Below are positions 8,566-17,225 of a stretch of DNA of 64,000 nt, piece by piece (position 1 is the stretch's first letter; each line of letters starts with the position of its first letter). The position numbers and the translations under genes are program-made. Origin of the DNA: CAZOOA01 sp964581355 (GTDB lineage Bacteria > Bacillota > Dethiobacteria > DTU022 > UBA8154); NCBI GenBank assembly GCA_964581355.1, contig CAZOOA010000006.1:17673-81672 (forward strand), in the 5' to 3' direction. The notes under the pieces were generated by a model that had not been told where the DNA came from, did no database searches, and was given only the letters and a program-made list of their open reading frames with translations.

Positions 8566-8800
8566 TTATGGAGTCCTCAAGGGGCGGAAGCCGAGGCCGT
8601 AGTAAACGCCAGATGGGCCGTACCAGTCGACAAAGCCTATTAGCAGGCCGTAGGCGTAGTTGAGCCAGTTGCCACCGCAAAAAACCCGGTAGGACCCGCT
8701 TTGGGTAAACCACCCCGTAGTTGCTGCCGTGCAGGGTGTTGTGGTACTCGGTAAAGGCATTGAACCAGACAATGCTGTCTCCCCAGATTACTGTGGTCAC
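8566..8800 (-). pseudogene. Degenerate FGE/C-type-lectin-fold protein with DGR-like variable C-end
   Basis: Two overlapping frames together read like the C-terminal part of a formylglycine-generating-enzyme/C-type-lectin protein: VIWGDSIVWFNAF in one frame, then GSYRVFCGGNWLNYAYG and GLGFRPLRTP in another, ending at TAA 8566-8568. A frameshift around 8690-8740 separates them and no start or ribosome binding site is seen. The last 35 codons are dominated by NNC codons at sites where relatives have AAC (Asn): TAC, GCC, GGC, CTC, GTC, GAC. That is the signature left by adenine mutagenesis in diversity-generating retroelement variable regions. No reverse transcriptase or template repeat was found in the window. 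Confidence 0.45.
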
Positions 8801-9053
8801 CGGTTCGTATAGTCATGATTAAAAACTTTAAACGCATGCTCTAATCATTTCAGCAAGATATTTCGCTTTTACAGGTAGACTCCCGGGAGCAGGTATGGCT
8901 ATAATAGAGGAAAATGAAACTGAAACTGCTATTTTTTTACTGACTACCGGAAAAAGGAGCGAAAAAAATGCTATGAGTCATGATTAAACTGGCCAGGATG
9001 CTGGCAGACGCAGTGGGGAAAGGCATGAGAAAAATAAGAGGAGGTTAAGCAGA

Positions 9054-9131
9054 ATGGATGCAGCCAGGATTAAAAATATTTCCGTCATTGGGGCAGGCAA
9101 CATGGCCCCGGGTCAACCCTGCTGTCACTGA
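9054..9131 (+). pseudogene. N-terminal remnant of an NAD-dependent 3-hydroxyacyl-CoA dehydrogenase
   Basis: A strong GAGGAGG precedes ATG 9054, and the first 17 codons (IKNISVIGAGNM) are the Rossmann start of 3-hydroxyacyl-CoA dehydrogenases. Similarity then stops and a TGA follows at codon 26. The downstream DNA does not continue the fold, so this is a truncation scar left by deletion. Confidence 0.5.
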
Positions 9132-9151
9132 ACCGGCACGCAGGCAATTTG

Positions 9152-9358
9152 ATGTCACGGGAAAGAGCAAGGAGAATCAACAGCGTGCCTGATTGGATGT
9201 TATCAATATTCATGCTGGTCATTTGGCTGGCTGTAGCCGGGCTATTCGTCTATTTCACTGAAGGCCTGCTGGGGGCCGCGCTGGGTTTGGCTGCCGGGTA
9301 TCTTGTTTCCAGCCAGGTGATTCAACTCCTGCCCGGTTTCTGGAAAAAGCATAAATAA
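9152..9358 (+). CDS. Small two-helix membrane protein
   Basis: About 68 residues with two hydrophobic segments (WMLSIFMLVIWLAVAGLFVYF and LLGAALGLAAGYLVSSQVI) joined by a short loop, and basic ends (RERARR; WKKHK). No family recognised. The ribosome binding site is weak; TTG 9149 is an alternative start. A palindrome follows at 9375-9416. It lies just after the dehydrogenase remnant and may owe its present upstream region to that deletion. Confidence 0.45.
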   Translation: MSRERARRINSVPDWMLSIFMLVIWLAVAGLFVYFTEGLLGAALGLAAGYLVSSQVIQLLPGFWKKHK

Positions 9359-9374
9359 ACAGGGTCTCCCAACC

Positions 9375-9416
9375 AGGGAGCAGAGCCAAAACCATTGAGA
9401 TTTGCCTCTGCTCCCT
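9375..9416. terminator. Inverted repeat after the small membrane protein
   Basis: Perfect 11-bp arms (AGGGAGCAGAG at 9375-9385 with its complement at 9406-9416). No clear T-run, so termination is only likely. Confidence 0.45.
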
Positions 9417-9448
9417 GTCAAATTGAAGCAGATTTCCTGCCAAAAATT

Positions 9449-9494
9449 GCACAGGACTTAACTATAAAGGGCTTAACTATAAAGGACTTAAACG
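9449..9494. repeat. Copy 3 of the dispersed short repeat, internally duplicated
   Basis: GCACAGGACTTAACTATAAAG is followed by two further GGCTTAACTATAAAG/GGACTTAAAC units, so the core is repeated within this copy. Confidence 0.5.
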
Positions 9495-9653
9495 AGGAAT
9501 AAGGCCGGGGCGGGCCAAAACAAGCCCCGCCAACAAATGTGGCAGGGCTCACCTATCTCTTGTGCTTGATTCCATCGCTGTAATAATTTCCTGCGCTTTA
9601 CTTCCTCGCTTTATCTCCTGATCCGCTTGATCAGGATGTTCTGTAGTCTGTTT

Positions 9654-11009
9654 TTATTCCACCGTGCATTTCTCTCGCTGCTTATCTTTCACGTCCCGGG
9701 CAACCTGCAGCCACCTGCTGGAATGCTCATCCAGGTACTGTGCGACCCGGCCTTCCAGAACATCGCCGGCTCCCTCGTGGGTGGGATAAGCCTGGCAGGA
9801 CTCGACCATACAACGCAGTTCCTGGGGCGCATCGATAATCGGGCAAGGTGCCAGATGGTTTTCATTAAAGGGGATGCGCCGCTGGTATTCTTTAAAGAAA
9901 GGATTTTGCAGCACTTCTTTTAAACTTTTTTCCTTGATGTTGTCAACAGCAAAATGGACAAAGGCACAGGGTTCCACATCGCCGGCACCATTAATGTGGA
10001 AATACTGCCTTCCACCGGCAATACATCCTTGGCTGTAGTCCCCATCGTTCCAAAAGTCCACGAGAAAGACCGGCTTGCTGGCCCTCAACTCCTGGACCCG
10101 GTAAATCATCCACTCCCTCTGCTCAGGGGTAAGCATCATGTCTACAGAGGGGTTTCGCCCAATAGGCACATAATGAAAAGCCCAGATAAAGGTGACTCCT
10201 TTTTCAATCAGAAAGTCCATAAACTCGTCGCTTAGCAGTTCTTCAGCATTATCCCGCATCACTGTAATCGAAGCCCCAAAGAGGACACCTCTTTCCCTTA
10301 AACGATCCATACTGTCCAATATTTTATCATAGACTCCTTCCCCCCTGCGGGCGTCAGTCTTTTCCTTGGTGCCTTCCAGACTGATAGCCGGGGAGAAGTT
10401 GCCCAGCCTGGCCAAACGGTCCGCTCTTTCCTCTGTAATCAACGTGCCATTGGTAAAGGACATGAAAAAGGAATCACTGTTGTCCTCCAGGATTTTAAAC
10501 AGGTGGGGGTAGACCAAGGGCTCTCCCCCGGAAAAGACAATCCAATGGATATGCAGGTCCCGGGCTTCCTTGATGATCCGGTTAATCAATTCAGGCTCCA
10601 GGCTGTAAGACTTGTCATACTCACCTGCCCAGCAGCCGGTGCAGCGCAGATTGCAGGCACTGGTTGGATCGATCAGGATGGCTGCCGGGAGGGCCACCCC
10701 CAGTTCTTCCGAGATCCGGTCACGCTCAGGCCGTCCAGCAAAACTCCCTTTGATTACCAGGTTGTTGACCAGTTTTTTGAGCATGTTGGGATTGTGGCAG
10801 ACCCTTTTAACCTGTTCCATGGCCTGGGAATTATTATTGAAGTAGTCTTGTAAAATTTTGACCCAATTTTTGTGGTGAGGAAGCTTGGCATTATTCTCCA
10901 GGTATTGTAAGAGTTTCGGCAAGTTTTGCTCCGGATCTTTGGTAATAAAATTAATGGCCTGGTTTACTGTCTGCTCCGTAGCAAATTCCCGTACTTTTTT
11001 AACACCCAT
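9654..11009 (-). CDS. Radical SAM/SPASM domain protein
   Basis: 451 residues. After about 110 N-terminal helical residues comes a radical SAM core with the [4Fe-4S] motif CNLRCTGC and the SAM-binding FSGGEPL, and a C-terminal SPASM-like region with further Cys (GCIAGGRQYFHINGAGDVEPCAF, CPIIDAPQELRCMVESC) for auxiliary clusters. Family members modify peptides or act as anaerobic sulfatase/heme-type maturases; the substrate here is unknown and no small peptide gene is adjacent. ATG 11009 follows TAAGGAGGGG. Its promoter region carries the same palindrome as the neighbouring tetR gene, so TetR control is inferred. Confidence 0.88.
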   Translation of the reverse strand: MGVKKVREFATEQTVNQAINFITKDPEQNLPKLLQYLENNAKLPHHKNWVKILQDYFNNNSQAMEQVKRVCHNPNMLKKLVNNLVIKGSFAGRPERDRISEELGVALPAAILIDPTSACNLRCTGCWAGEYDKSYSLEPELINRIIKEARDLHIHWIVFSGGEPLVYPHLFKILEDNSDSFFMSFTNGTLITEERADRLARLGNFSPAISLEGTKEKTDARRGEGVYDKILDSMDRLRERGVLFGASITVMRDNAEELLSDEFMDFLIEKGVTFIWAFHYVPIGRNPSVDMMLTPEQREWMIYRVQELRASKPVFLVDFWNDGDYSQGCIAGGRQYFHINGAGDVEPCAFVHFAVDNIKEKSLKEVLQNPFFKEYQRRIPFNENHLAPCPIIDAPQELRCMVESCQAYPTHEGAGDVLEGRVAQYLDEHSSRWLQVARDVKDKQREKCTVE

Positions 11010-11050
11010 CGTAGCCCCTCCTTACCCTTAATTTTCCCAATTTTCGATTT

Positions 11051-11070
11051 TTAACTAACCTTTTAATTAA
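11051..11070. promoter_or_regulatory. Probable TetR operator in front of the radical SAM gene
   Basis: Palindrome-like TTAACTAAC-CT-TTTAATTAA, differing at three positions from the operator at 11759-11778. It lies 41 bases upstream of the radical SAM start. Confidence 0.7.
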
Positions 11071-11105
11071 ATTTCAACAAAAAGAAAAACACGTTTCTTC
11101 CGCCT

Positions 11106-11729
11106 TTAAATTCCCTCAAAAAGAGCCAAATATACCTCCTGCATTAAGTCATTAAAATCATCTTTTGCTTTTTGCGATTCCATGTTATAGAAGTTCAGCA
11201 TTTTTTCCTCCAGGATCGCATACGTGGATAGAGGAAGCATGACGAAAAAGAACACAGAAATCCACATCTTGTTTTCGTCTTCCAAGGTTATCCTGGTTTC
11301 CTTCAAGCGGGATTTAATATCCTGGAACAAAGGGTCAAACATTTCAAAGTAAAATGTGTTGTCAGAATGGCCCTTCATCATTTCCATAAAGATGGTCTTG
11401 AGGATATCTTTTTTCTCCTTGACTATTCGATAAATCAAGGAAAAGTTCTCCCGCTTTTGCTGATTGGACGGATCCTGTTTCAGCAGATTATTTCTTGCTT
11501 CAATGAGATCTTCCAGGTGCATCTTGACCAGTTCTTCAAAGATGTTCTTTTTGTTAGTAAAGTAATAATAGAGCAGCGCCTTGTTAACCCCTGCCCGGCG
11601 TGCGATTTCATCGACCCGGGCTCCGTCAAACCCCTTTTCGGAGAACTCCCCCTCTGCAGCTTCCAGGATACGTAACTTTGTATTTTGTTGATCCAGCCCG
11701 CTTCGCAACTGCTCCATAGAATCCCCCAC
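11106..11729 (-). CDS. TetR/AcrR-family transcriptional repressor
   Basis: 207 residues. The N-terminal helix-turn-helix (AEGEFSEKGFDGARVDEIARRAGVNKALLYYYFTNKK, about residues 20-58) is typical of TetR; the C-terminal ligand domain is helical. Starts at GTG 11729 after GGAGG, with an in-frame ATG four codons later. The gene has a perfect TTGACA-17-TATACT promoter whose -10 is followed immediately by a palindromic operator, so it should repress itself. The same palindrome precedes the downstream radical SAM gene. The inducing ligand is unknown. Confidence 0.9.
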   Translation of the reverse strand: MGDSMEQLRSGLDQQNTKLRILEAAEGEFSEKGFDGARVDEIARRAGVNKALLYYYFTNKKNIFEELVKMHLEDLIEARNNLLKQDPSNQQKRENFSLIYRIVKEKKDILKTIFMEMMKGHSDNTFYFEMFDPLFQDIKSRLKETRITLEDENKMWISVFFFVMLPLSTYAILEEKMLNFYNMESQKAKDDFNDLMQEVYLALFEGI

Positions 11730-11758
11730 TTTTCCTCCAGATAAACGGAATGCTATTT

Positions 11759-11807
11759 TTAACTAACTGGTTAATTAAAGTATAAAATATTCTGCCTTCT
11801 GTGTCAA
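11759..11807 (-). promoter_or_regulatory. tetR promoter with overlapping operator
   Basis: On the minus strand TTGACA (11802-11807), 17-base spacer, TATACT (11779-11784). Directly downstream at 11759-11778 is the palindrome TTAA-N-TAAC-NN-GTTA-N-TTAA, covering the expected transcription start: a classic repressor site. Confidence 0.85.
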
Positions 11808-11832
11808 GAGGCATAAAAAACCGACCATCAAC

Positions 11833-12588
11833 TCATGACCAGTTCAGGCCTTCATGGTTTGCGGTAAAGCGGGCACCGAGTATCCCGCCCAGGCCATCAC
11901 GTACTGCGGCAGCCAGCGCCTTTTCGCTCACCCTGTACCCCAGGTCTTCCAACCCCGCCGCTTTTTGTTCCAGTGCTGCCAGGTATTCTTGCCACCCTGC
12001 GCCGGGCTGCTTTTTCAGTACCCTGCTGTACAGATCCAGGGGAAGCTGAAAGAGAATGGATCCATGCTGCAGGACAGCCTTACCCCGGCGCAGCTGGGCG
12101 CTGCCCACCACCTTTTTTCCCTGCACATACACTTCGAAAGCTGATGCGGTATCAAAACAGGCGCCGGGGTCAATTTTCGCGCTGTGATTTTCTTCTGGCG
12201 CCAGGAATGCATCGACGTTTAAAGATCGCAGTCCCTCCACGATACCCCGGCTGAACAAGCAGTACGTGTCCAGCACGCCCCAGGGCAGGCCGGGATAATC
12301 CTGTTTTACCGCAATGCTGTAAGTCAGTTCCCGGTAATGGAGCACAGCCCGCCCCCCGGAGGGCCGCTGAACGACATCGATACCCAGCCTGGAACAGGCT
12401 TCCAGGTCGGCTACTTCTTCTGCCCTTTGATTCCGGCCCAGGGAAAGAGCAGGCGGGGACCAGCTGTAAAAGCGCAGTACCGGGGCAAGGCTGCCTTCAG
12501 CCACCTTTTCCATTATTTGCAAATCCCTGGCCATATTCACCGATCCCGGTAGTGGAGAATCGTGGATCAAAAGCCAATCCTGTTTCAA
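11833..12588 (-). CDS. lipM: Lipoyl/octanoyl transferase, LipM-like
   Basis: 251 residues of the biotin/lipoate ligase (BPL/LplA) fold. Seen: RPSGGRAVLHYRELTYS (about 75-91, the lipoyl-binding loop), ACFDT with Cys144 where LipM has its acyl-enzyme Cys, and GKKVVGSAQLRR with the conserved Lys. LipM moves octanoate from ACP to GcvH; an LplA-type ligase using free lipoate is the alternative. Starts at TTG 12588 after GGAGG, overlapping the previous stop (TTGA). Last gene of the glycine-riboswitch operon, which fits a role in lipoylating GcvH. Confidence 0.78.
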   Translation of the reverse strand: MKQDWLLIHDSPLPGSVNMARDLQIMEKVAEGSLAPVLRFYSWSPPALSLGRNQRAEEVADLEACSRLGIDVVQRPSGGRAVLHYRELTYSIAVKQDYPGLPWGVLDTYCLFSRGIVEGLRSLNVDAFLAPEENHSAKIDPGACFDTASAFEVYVQGKKVVGSAQLRRGKAVLQHGSILFQLPLDLYSRVLKKQPGAGWQEYLAALEQKAAGLEDLGYRVSEKALAAAVRDGLGGILGARFTANHEGLNWS

Positions 12589-13568
12589 GGCAAAGCACCT
12601 CCCCAGGAAAAAGATTCCTGCCCCTGCAGGAGCTGTTCCAGGGCCTGCTCCTGTTCGCCCGGGCCCAGGGGACGGGGACAGTTGTACATGGCTCCTCCCG
12701 GCCTTTCATTGTAATAAGGCCGGTTGCAGCCCGGACAGCCGCTGGTCCGGAAAGCATCTCCTCCATGCAGCAGTTCTCGCAAGCTGTTTTCCGGCAATCC
12801 CAGGCAGCAAAGCTCTCCATGCTGAAAACGGAAAGAATCATAAGCAACATGCCCCTTTTGCAACAGGTAACATGCTGCCTGGATGCGGCGGTAGCGCCCA
12901 AGCCGCGGAGGCGGCCGGGAAGACAGCTGGGTCTTTTTAAGCGGCGTAAAGGCAAAAAGCGCCACCCTGACCCCTGCTTCAACCAATTCCGCCGCCGTGC
13001 CTAAAAGCTCCTCGTCGCTTTCTCCAAGACCGCAGATAATATGTGCGGTCATCCGCCCGGGCCAGCTGTGCGCACATTCCAAGAGCAACTTTTTGCGTTG
13101 CTCGAGACTTCCGCCTTTTAAACGGGCATAAGCAAGCGGGTTTACTGCATCCAGGGCAATACTGAGCCGCTCTGCTCCAGCGGCAAAAAGCTGCCCTGCT
13201 TCCTCCCTGCTTTCTATCCAGGCGGAGATGCTGATAGGCAAAGCATTGAGTCCCCGCATCCTGGACAGGGTTGCGATCAGCCGGGCGGGCCCTTCTTTAT
13301 CCCGGGTGCCCTGCAGGCAGATACGTTGAAAGATAGAGCCCGCAGGCCCGGCAAGCTGTTTTTCAACCTCTTCCCGGGGATAAGCAGGCCAGCCCACCCG
13401 CCCCAGGGAAGCCCTTTCTCCCCTTAGCCCTGCTGAGCCCTGGGGGCAGAAAGCACACCCTCCCAGGCAGCGTTCCCCCACCAGGAAGTAGGCCGTGGAA
13501 GGAGACGTTTCCTGGGACATCCTGTTTAATTTCATAGCGGCAGCGGTTCCTTCCGATAGGCGGATCAC
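12585..13568 (-). CDS. Radical SAM protein, probable lipoyl synthase component (LipS1/LipS2 type)
   Basis: About 327 residues. Radical SAM motif CLGGCAFC near the N-end, then a TIM-barrel-like body (ISISAWIESREEAGQLFAAGAERLSIALDA; IICGLGESDEELLGTAAEL) like biotin-synthase-related enzymes, and a C-terminal Cys group (CCLG, SGCPGCNRPYYN) that could hold a second cluster. It lies between a lipoyl transferase and another radical SAM gene in a glycine cleavage operon, and no LipA is present. This matches the two-protein lipoyl synthase LipS1/LipS2 described from Thermococcus and found in some bacteria. Which of the two it is cannot be told here. Start GTG 13568 overlaps the previous TGA; ATG 13535 is an alternative. 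Confidence 0.72.
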   Translation of the reverse strand: MIRLSEGTAAAMKLNRMSQETSPSTAYFLVGERCLGGCAFCPQGSAGLRGERASLGRVGWPAYPREEVEKQLAGPAGSIFQRICLQGTRDKEGPARLIATLSRMRGLNALPISISAWIESREEAGQLFAAGAERLSIALDAVNPLAYARLKGGSLEQRKKLLLECAHSWPGRMTAHIICGLGESDEELLGTAAELVEAGVRVALFAFTPLKKTQLSSRPPPRLGRYRRIQAACYLLQKGHVAYDSFRFQHGELCCLGLPENSLRELLHGGDAFRTSGCPGCNRPYYNERPGGAMYNCPRPLGPGEQEQALEQLLQGQESFSWGGALP

Positions 13569-14416
13569 AGGCAGCAGCACTCCTCGCTGTAACTTATTTC
13601 CAGCCCCATCTCCTTTGCCAACTGCCGGGCTGGAGGAGAGGGTTGGACAATCTTGTCTATTTTTCCCCGGAGAGCCAGACGATCGAGGTCGGCCCGGTAG
13701 CTCCCCCCGGGTCGCATGCAGCCCAGGTAAAGGGGCATATCCGGAAAATATTCCCGGGCTGCTTGAAAAAACTGCCCCACATCCTCCAGGGGAGGAGGGG
13801 AAAAGCGGTCGTACTCCGTCCCGGGAGTGGGAGTAAAAACCAGCAGGCAGATCCCTTCAGCCCCTTCCTGCTGTAAAAGTTCCAGCACCTGGTACTCCTC
13901 CCGGATCTTTCCTTCCGCCAGCCCCAGGCAGAGGTGAGGAATCACCCGGCCGTATTTTTTCAGGTAGCGGTAGGAGCGGAGGTAATCTTCCATGGCGGCC
14001 CCATGGCCATAAACCCGGGAAATGATACGGCTGCTTGCTGGAAAATCAAAAGAGATTACCGCCGCCAGTTCTCCCAGTTCTCGCGCTTCCTCTTCCGTCA
14101 CCAGGCCACTGTGAATGTTCAGTCTGCCCTGCGCCGAAAGGATTTGCAGTTCCTTTTTCCGTTCCAGGTGAGGTATTTTCCCCTGGAGATTACAGCCTCC
14201 ACTGACCAGGAAAGAGGAAGGGTGGTGATTTTGTGCCAGAGCTTTTTCCAGGGAGAGCATATTTTTCAAGTAATATCCCCCGCAGTGAGCACAGTTCAGC
14301 CAGCATTTTCTCCCGGTAACGCTGAGGGCCCGGGTGCGGCGGGGCGAGACAAACTCAACCCTCTTAACCCCGGCAAAACTGCCGGGCTGTTTTCCACCTC
14401 CCGGCATCAATTTCAT
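13565..14416 (-). CDS. Radical SAM protein, second probable lipoyl synthase component (LipS1/LipS2 type)
   Basis: 283 residues. Radical SAM motif CWLNCAHC (38-45), the following GGYYLKNML, and an SGGCNLQGKIP segment that suggests an auxiliary function for Cys; the C-end is unusual, ECCCL. Same biotin-synthase-like body as its downstream neighbour but clearly a different protein. The start ATG 14416 overlaps the gcvPB stop (ATGA) behind GGAGGAGG. Taken with the neighbouring radical SAM gene and LipM, it probably inserts sulfur into the octanoyl chain on GcvH to make lipoyl. Specific LipS1 versus LipS2 assignment is not made. Confidence 0.72.
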   Translation of the reverse strand: MKLMPGGGKQPGSFAGVKRVEFVSPRRTRALSVTGRKCWLNCAHCGGYYLKNMLSLEKALAQNHHPSSFLVSGGCNLQGKIPHLERKKELQILSAQGRLNIHSGLVTEEEARELGELAAVISFDFPASSRIISRVYGHGAAMEDYLRSYRYLKKYGRVIPHLCLGLAEGKIREEYQVLELLQQEGAEGICLLVFTPTPGTEYDRFSPPPLEDVGQFFQAAREYFPDMPLYLGCMRPGGSYRADLDRLALRGKIDKIVQPSPPARQLAKEMGLEISYSEECCCL

Positions 14417-15882
14417 TGCTCCTCCTCCTGTCGCCATCTGAGCCGGGGTTGCTTCACCGCTTGAACCTCGTCCAGGCGTCCGACCGGCATGTGGTGGGGC
14501 GCGGAACTGACCGGTGACGGATCTTCTTCAATCTGCCTCGCTATCTTTTCCATGGCCAGGCAAAAACCGTCCAGCGTCTCCTTGCTTTCAGTCTCAGTGG
14601 GCTCCACCATCAACGCTTCTGCAATTTCCTGGGGGAAGTAAACCGTCGGGGCGTGGTAGCCGTAATCCATCAGCGCCTTGGCAATATCCGCCGCCCCCGC
14701 TCCCAGGCGTTTTTGCTTTTTGGCTGAAAGGACAAACTCGTGCTTGCATAGCCTGTCATGAGGCAGACGGAAGTTTTTTTTCAGTTTATGCATTAAATAA
14801 TTGGCGTTCAGCACGGCATCCCGGCTGGCCTGCTTCAGGCCTTCAGCACCCATCATACGCAGGTAGGTATATGCTTTCACTGCCACCAGGAAGTTGCCGT
14901 AAAAGCTGTGCACCCTGCCCACGCTGTGAGGCAAGTCGTAATCCAAAAAGAACCCTTCATCCCCCCGGGCCACCAGAGGAGCAGGAAGGTACGGAAGCAG
15001 CCGCTCCTTCACCCCCACGGGTCCGCATCCCGGACCGCCTCCGCCGTGAGGAGCGGAAAAGGTCTTGTGCAGGTTCAGATGGACAAGATCAAAGCCCATA
15101 TCACCGGGACGAGCCTGCCCCATGATGGGATTTAAGTTGGCTCCATCGTAATACAGCAGGCCCCCTGCATCATGAACCAGCCGGGCTATTTCCAGGATAT
15201 TCTCTTCAAACAGTCCCAAGGTGTTGGGGTTGGTCAGCATCAGTGCCGCAGTATCTTCATCCAGGGCTTCTTTCAGGGCTTCCACATCCACCAGCCCCTT
15301 TTCATCTGAAGGCAGGTGCACCACCTTGCTCCCGACCATGGCGGCAGAAGCGGGGTTGGTGCCGTGGGCTGACAAGGGGACCAGGATCTTGTTGCGATCT
15401 TCATTGTTGGCCTGGAAATAGGCCCGGATGATCATCAACCCCATCAACTCCCCGTGGGCCCCCGCAGCCGGCTGGAAGGTGAAACGGTCCATCCCTGTCA
15501 CTTCACGCAGTTCCTGTTCCAAGCGGTACAGCAGCTCCAGGGCACCCTGCAGTTGCTCTTCCTCCTGGCAGGGATGCAAACAGGCAAAACCCGGCAGCGA
15601 GGCGGCCTCTTCATTAACCTTGGGATTGTATTTCATGGTGCAGGATCCCAGGGGGTAAAAACCCGAATCCACGCCAAAATTCCGCTGTGAAAGGGCTGTG
15701 TAATGCCTGATGATTTCCCCCTCGGACAGTTCCGGCAGTTCAAGGGGCAGGCGGCGGGTTTTTTCCGCGGGCAAAAGCTCCTCTATAGGAGGGGCCGGAA
15801 CATCCTCCAGGGGGGGCAAAGAGAACCCCTGCCGGCCAGGCCTTCCCCGTTCAAACAGCAGGGCTATTCCTGTTTTTTTCAC
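14413..15882 (-). CDS. gcvPB: Glycine dehydrogenase (decarboxylating) subunit 2
   Basis: 489 residues, the normal size of the C-terminal half of glycine decarboxylase when split. The PLP lysine lies in HLNLHKTFSAPHGGGGPG, and the substrate-binding motif SCTMKYNPK is present near residue 80. With GcvPA it decarboxylates glycine and passes the aminomethyl group to the lipoyl arm of GcvH. Starts at GTG 15882 overlapping the gcvPA stop (GTGA). Transcribed in the glycine-riboswitch operon. Confidence 0.97.
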   Translation of the reverse strand: MKKTGIALLFERGRPGRQGFSLPPLEDVPAPPIEELLPAEKTRRLPLELPELSEGEIIRHYTALSQRNFGVDSGFYPLGSCTMKYNPKVNEEAASLPGFACLHPCQEEEQLQGALELLYRLEQELREVTGMDRFTFQPAAGAHGELMGLMIIRAYFQANNEDRNKILVPLSAHGTNPASAAMVGSKVVHLPSDEKGLVDVEALKEALDEDTAALMLTNPNTLGLFEENILEIARLVHDAGGLLYYDGANLNPIMGQARPGDMGFDLVHLNLHKTFSAPHGGGGPGCGPVGVKERLLPYLPAPLVARGDEGFFLDYDLPHSVGRVHSFYGNFLVAVKAYTYLRMMGAEGLKQASRDAVLNANYLMHKLKKNFRLPHDRLCKHEFVLSAKKQKRLGAGAADIAKALMDYGYHAPTVYFPQEIAEALMVEPTETESKETLDGFCLAMEKIARQIEEDPSPVSSAPHHMPVGRLDEVQAVKQPRLRWRQEEEQ

Positions 15883-17225
15883 TTCAAATCCCCCATTTCC
15901 TTCACCAGGGCATCGATTTCGGCCCGGGTACGGTTTTCGGTGACGCAGAACAGGGCAGTATTTTCCAACTCCGGGTAGTACCGGCCCAGGTCCAGTCCGC
16001 CGAAGATATTTTTCTCCATCAGCTTTTGGTTCAACCGGCTGACTTCCCAGGGCAGTTTTACCGGGAACTCCTTGAAATATACGCCGCCAAAAGGAATCTC
16101 AAAGCCCTGGGAAGCCATCTGCTCCCTGGCATAGTAAGCCTTTTTCAAGCAGGCTTCCGCAACACGGTACATCCCCTGGGGCCCCAGGGCAGCCATGTGT
16201 ACAGCAGCAGCCAGGGCAATCAACGCCTCATTGGTGCAGATGTTGGAGGTCGCCCTTTCCCGGCGGATATGCTGCTCCCGGGTCTGCAGGGTGAGGACAA
16301 AGCCCCGGTTGCCCCCCGTGTCTGCCGTCTCGCCGACAATACGGCCGGGGATATTCCGTAAATATTGTTCCCTGGCAGAGAGGAAACCCAGCAGGGGGCC
16401 CCCGAAAGAGGGCGGTGTGCCCAGTCCCTGTCCTTCGCCTACCGCGATATCTGCACCGTATTCCGCCGGGGCCTGCACGAGGGGCAAAGAGATGGGATCG
16501 ACAGCGGCGACCAGCAAGGCCCCCTGGCCATGTGCCAGCTCTGCCGCTTGTTCCATTTCTTCCAGCAGCCCGAAGAAGTTCGGTGTCTGCAGCACCAGGG
16601 CTGCGGTGTCCCGGCCCAAATGCGCTTCCGCCTGCTCCAGGTCCGTCTTTCCCTCATGTAGGGGAATCTCCACCAGTTCGATTCCCCGGGGGGCAAAGTA
16701 CGTGCGCAGCACCTCCCGGGAAAAAGGGCTGACAGACCGGGAAACCAGCACTTTCCCCCGCCTGGTGACACTGCAGGCCATCAAGGCGCCCTCGGCCACA
16801 GCGGTCGCGCCATCGTAAAGGGAAGCGTTAGCCAAATCCATTCCCGTAAGCTGGCAGATCAAGGTCTGGTACTCAAAGATGGCCTGGAGCATACCCTGGC
16901 TGATTTCTGCCTGGTAGGGAGTATAAGCGGTATAAAACTCGCTCCTCCCTGTCACGTGTTTGACGATACTGGGAATAAAATGATCGTAGATCCCGCCGCC
17001 CAGGAACGAAGCGCACTCCCAGGTATTTCGGTTCTTCGACGCCAGCGCCTCCAGGTGTTTCAGAGCCTCTCTTTCCGACAGGGCGGGTGCGAGCTCAAGG
17101 GGCTTTTCCAATATCACTTCCCGGGGAATATCCTGGAACAGATCATCTACAGCGCTAACACCAATTTCCTGGAGCATCTCACGCCGCTCTTCCTCAGTTA
17201 AGGGGAGAAAATGCCGGCCGCTCAC
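15879..17225 (-). CDS. gcvPA: Glycine dehydrogenase (decarboxylating) subunit 1
   Basis: 448 residues, the N-terminal half of the split P-protein, recognised by FLGGGIYDHFIPSIV and YTPYQAEISQGMLQ. It lacks the PLP lysine, as expected, and forms the alpha2beta2 P-protein with GcvPB. Starts at GTG 17225 overlapping the gcvH stop (GTGA) with GAGGAGGGAG upstream. Fourth gene of the operon. Confidence 0.97.
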   Translation of the reverse strand: MSGRHFLPLTEEERREMLQEIGVSAVDDLFQDIPREVILEKPLELAPALSEREALKHLEALASKNRNTWECASFLGGGIYDHFIPSIVKHVTGRSEFYTAYTPYQAEISQGMLQAIFEYQTLICQLTGMDLANASLYDGATAVAEGALMACSVTRRGKVLVSRSVSPFSREVLRTYFAPRGIELVEIPLHEGKTDLEQAEAHLGRDTAALVLQTPNFFGLLEEMEQAAELAHGQGALLVAAVDPISLPLVQAPAEYGADIAVGEGQGLGTPPSFGGPLLGFLSAREQYLRNIPGRIVGETADTGGNRGFVLTLQTREQHIRRERATSNICTNEALIALAAAVHMAALGPQGMYRVAEACLKKAYYAREQMASQGFEIPFGGVYFKEFPVKLPWEVSRLNQKLMEKNIFGGLDLGRYYPELENTALFCVTENRTRAEIDALVKEMGDLK

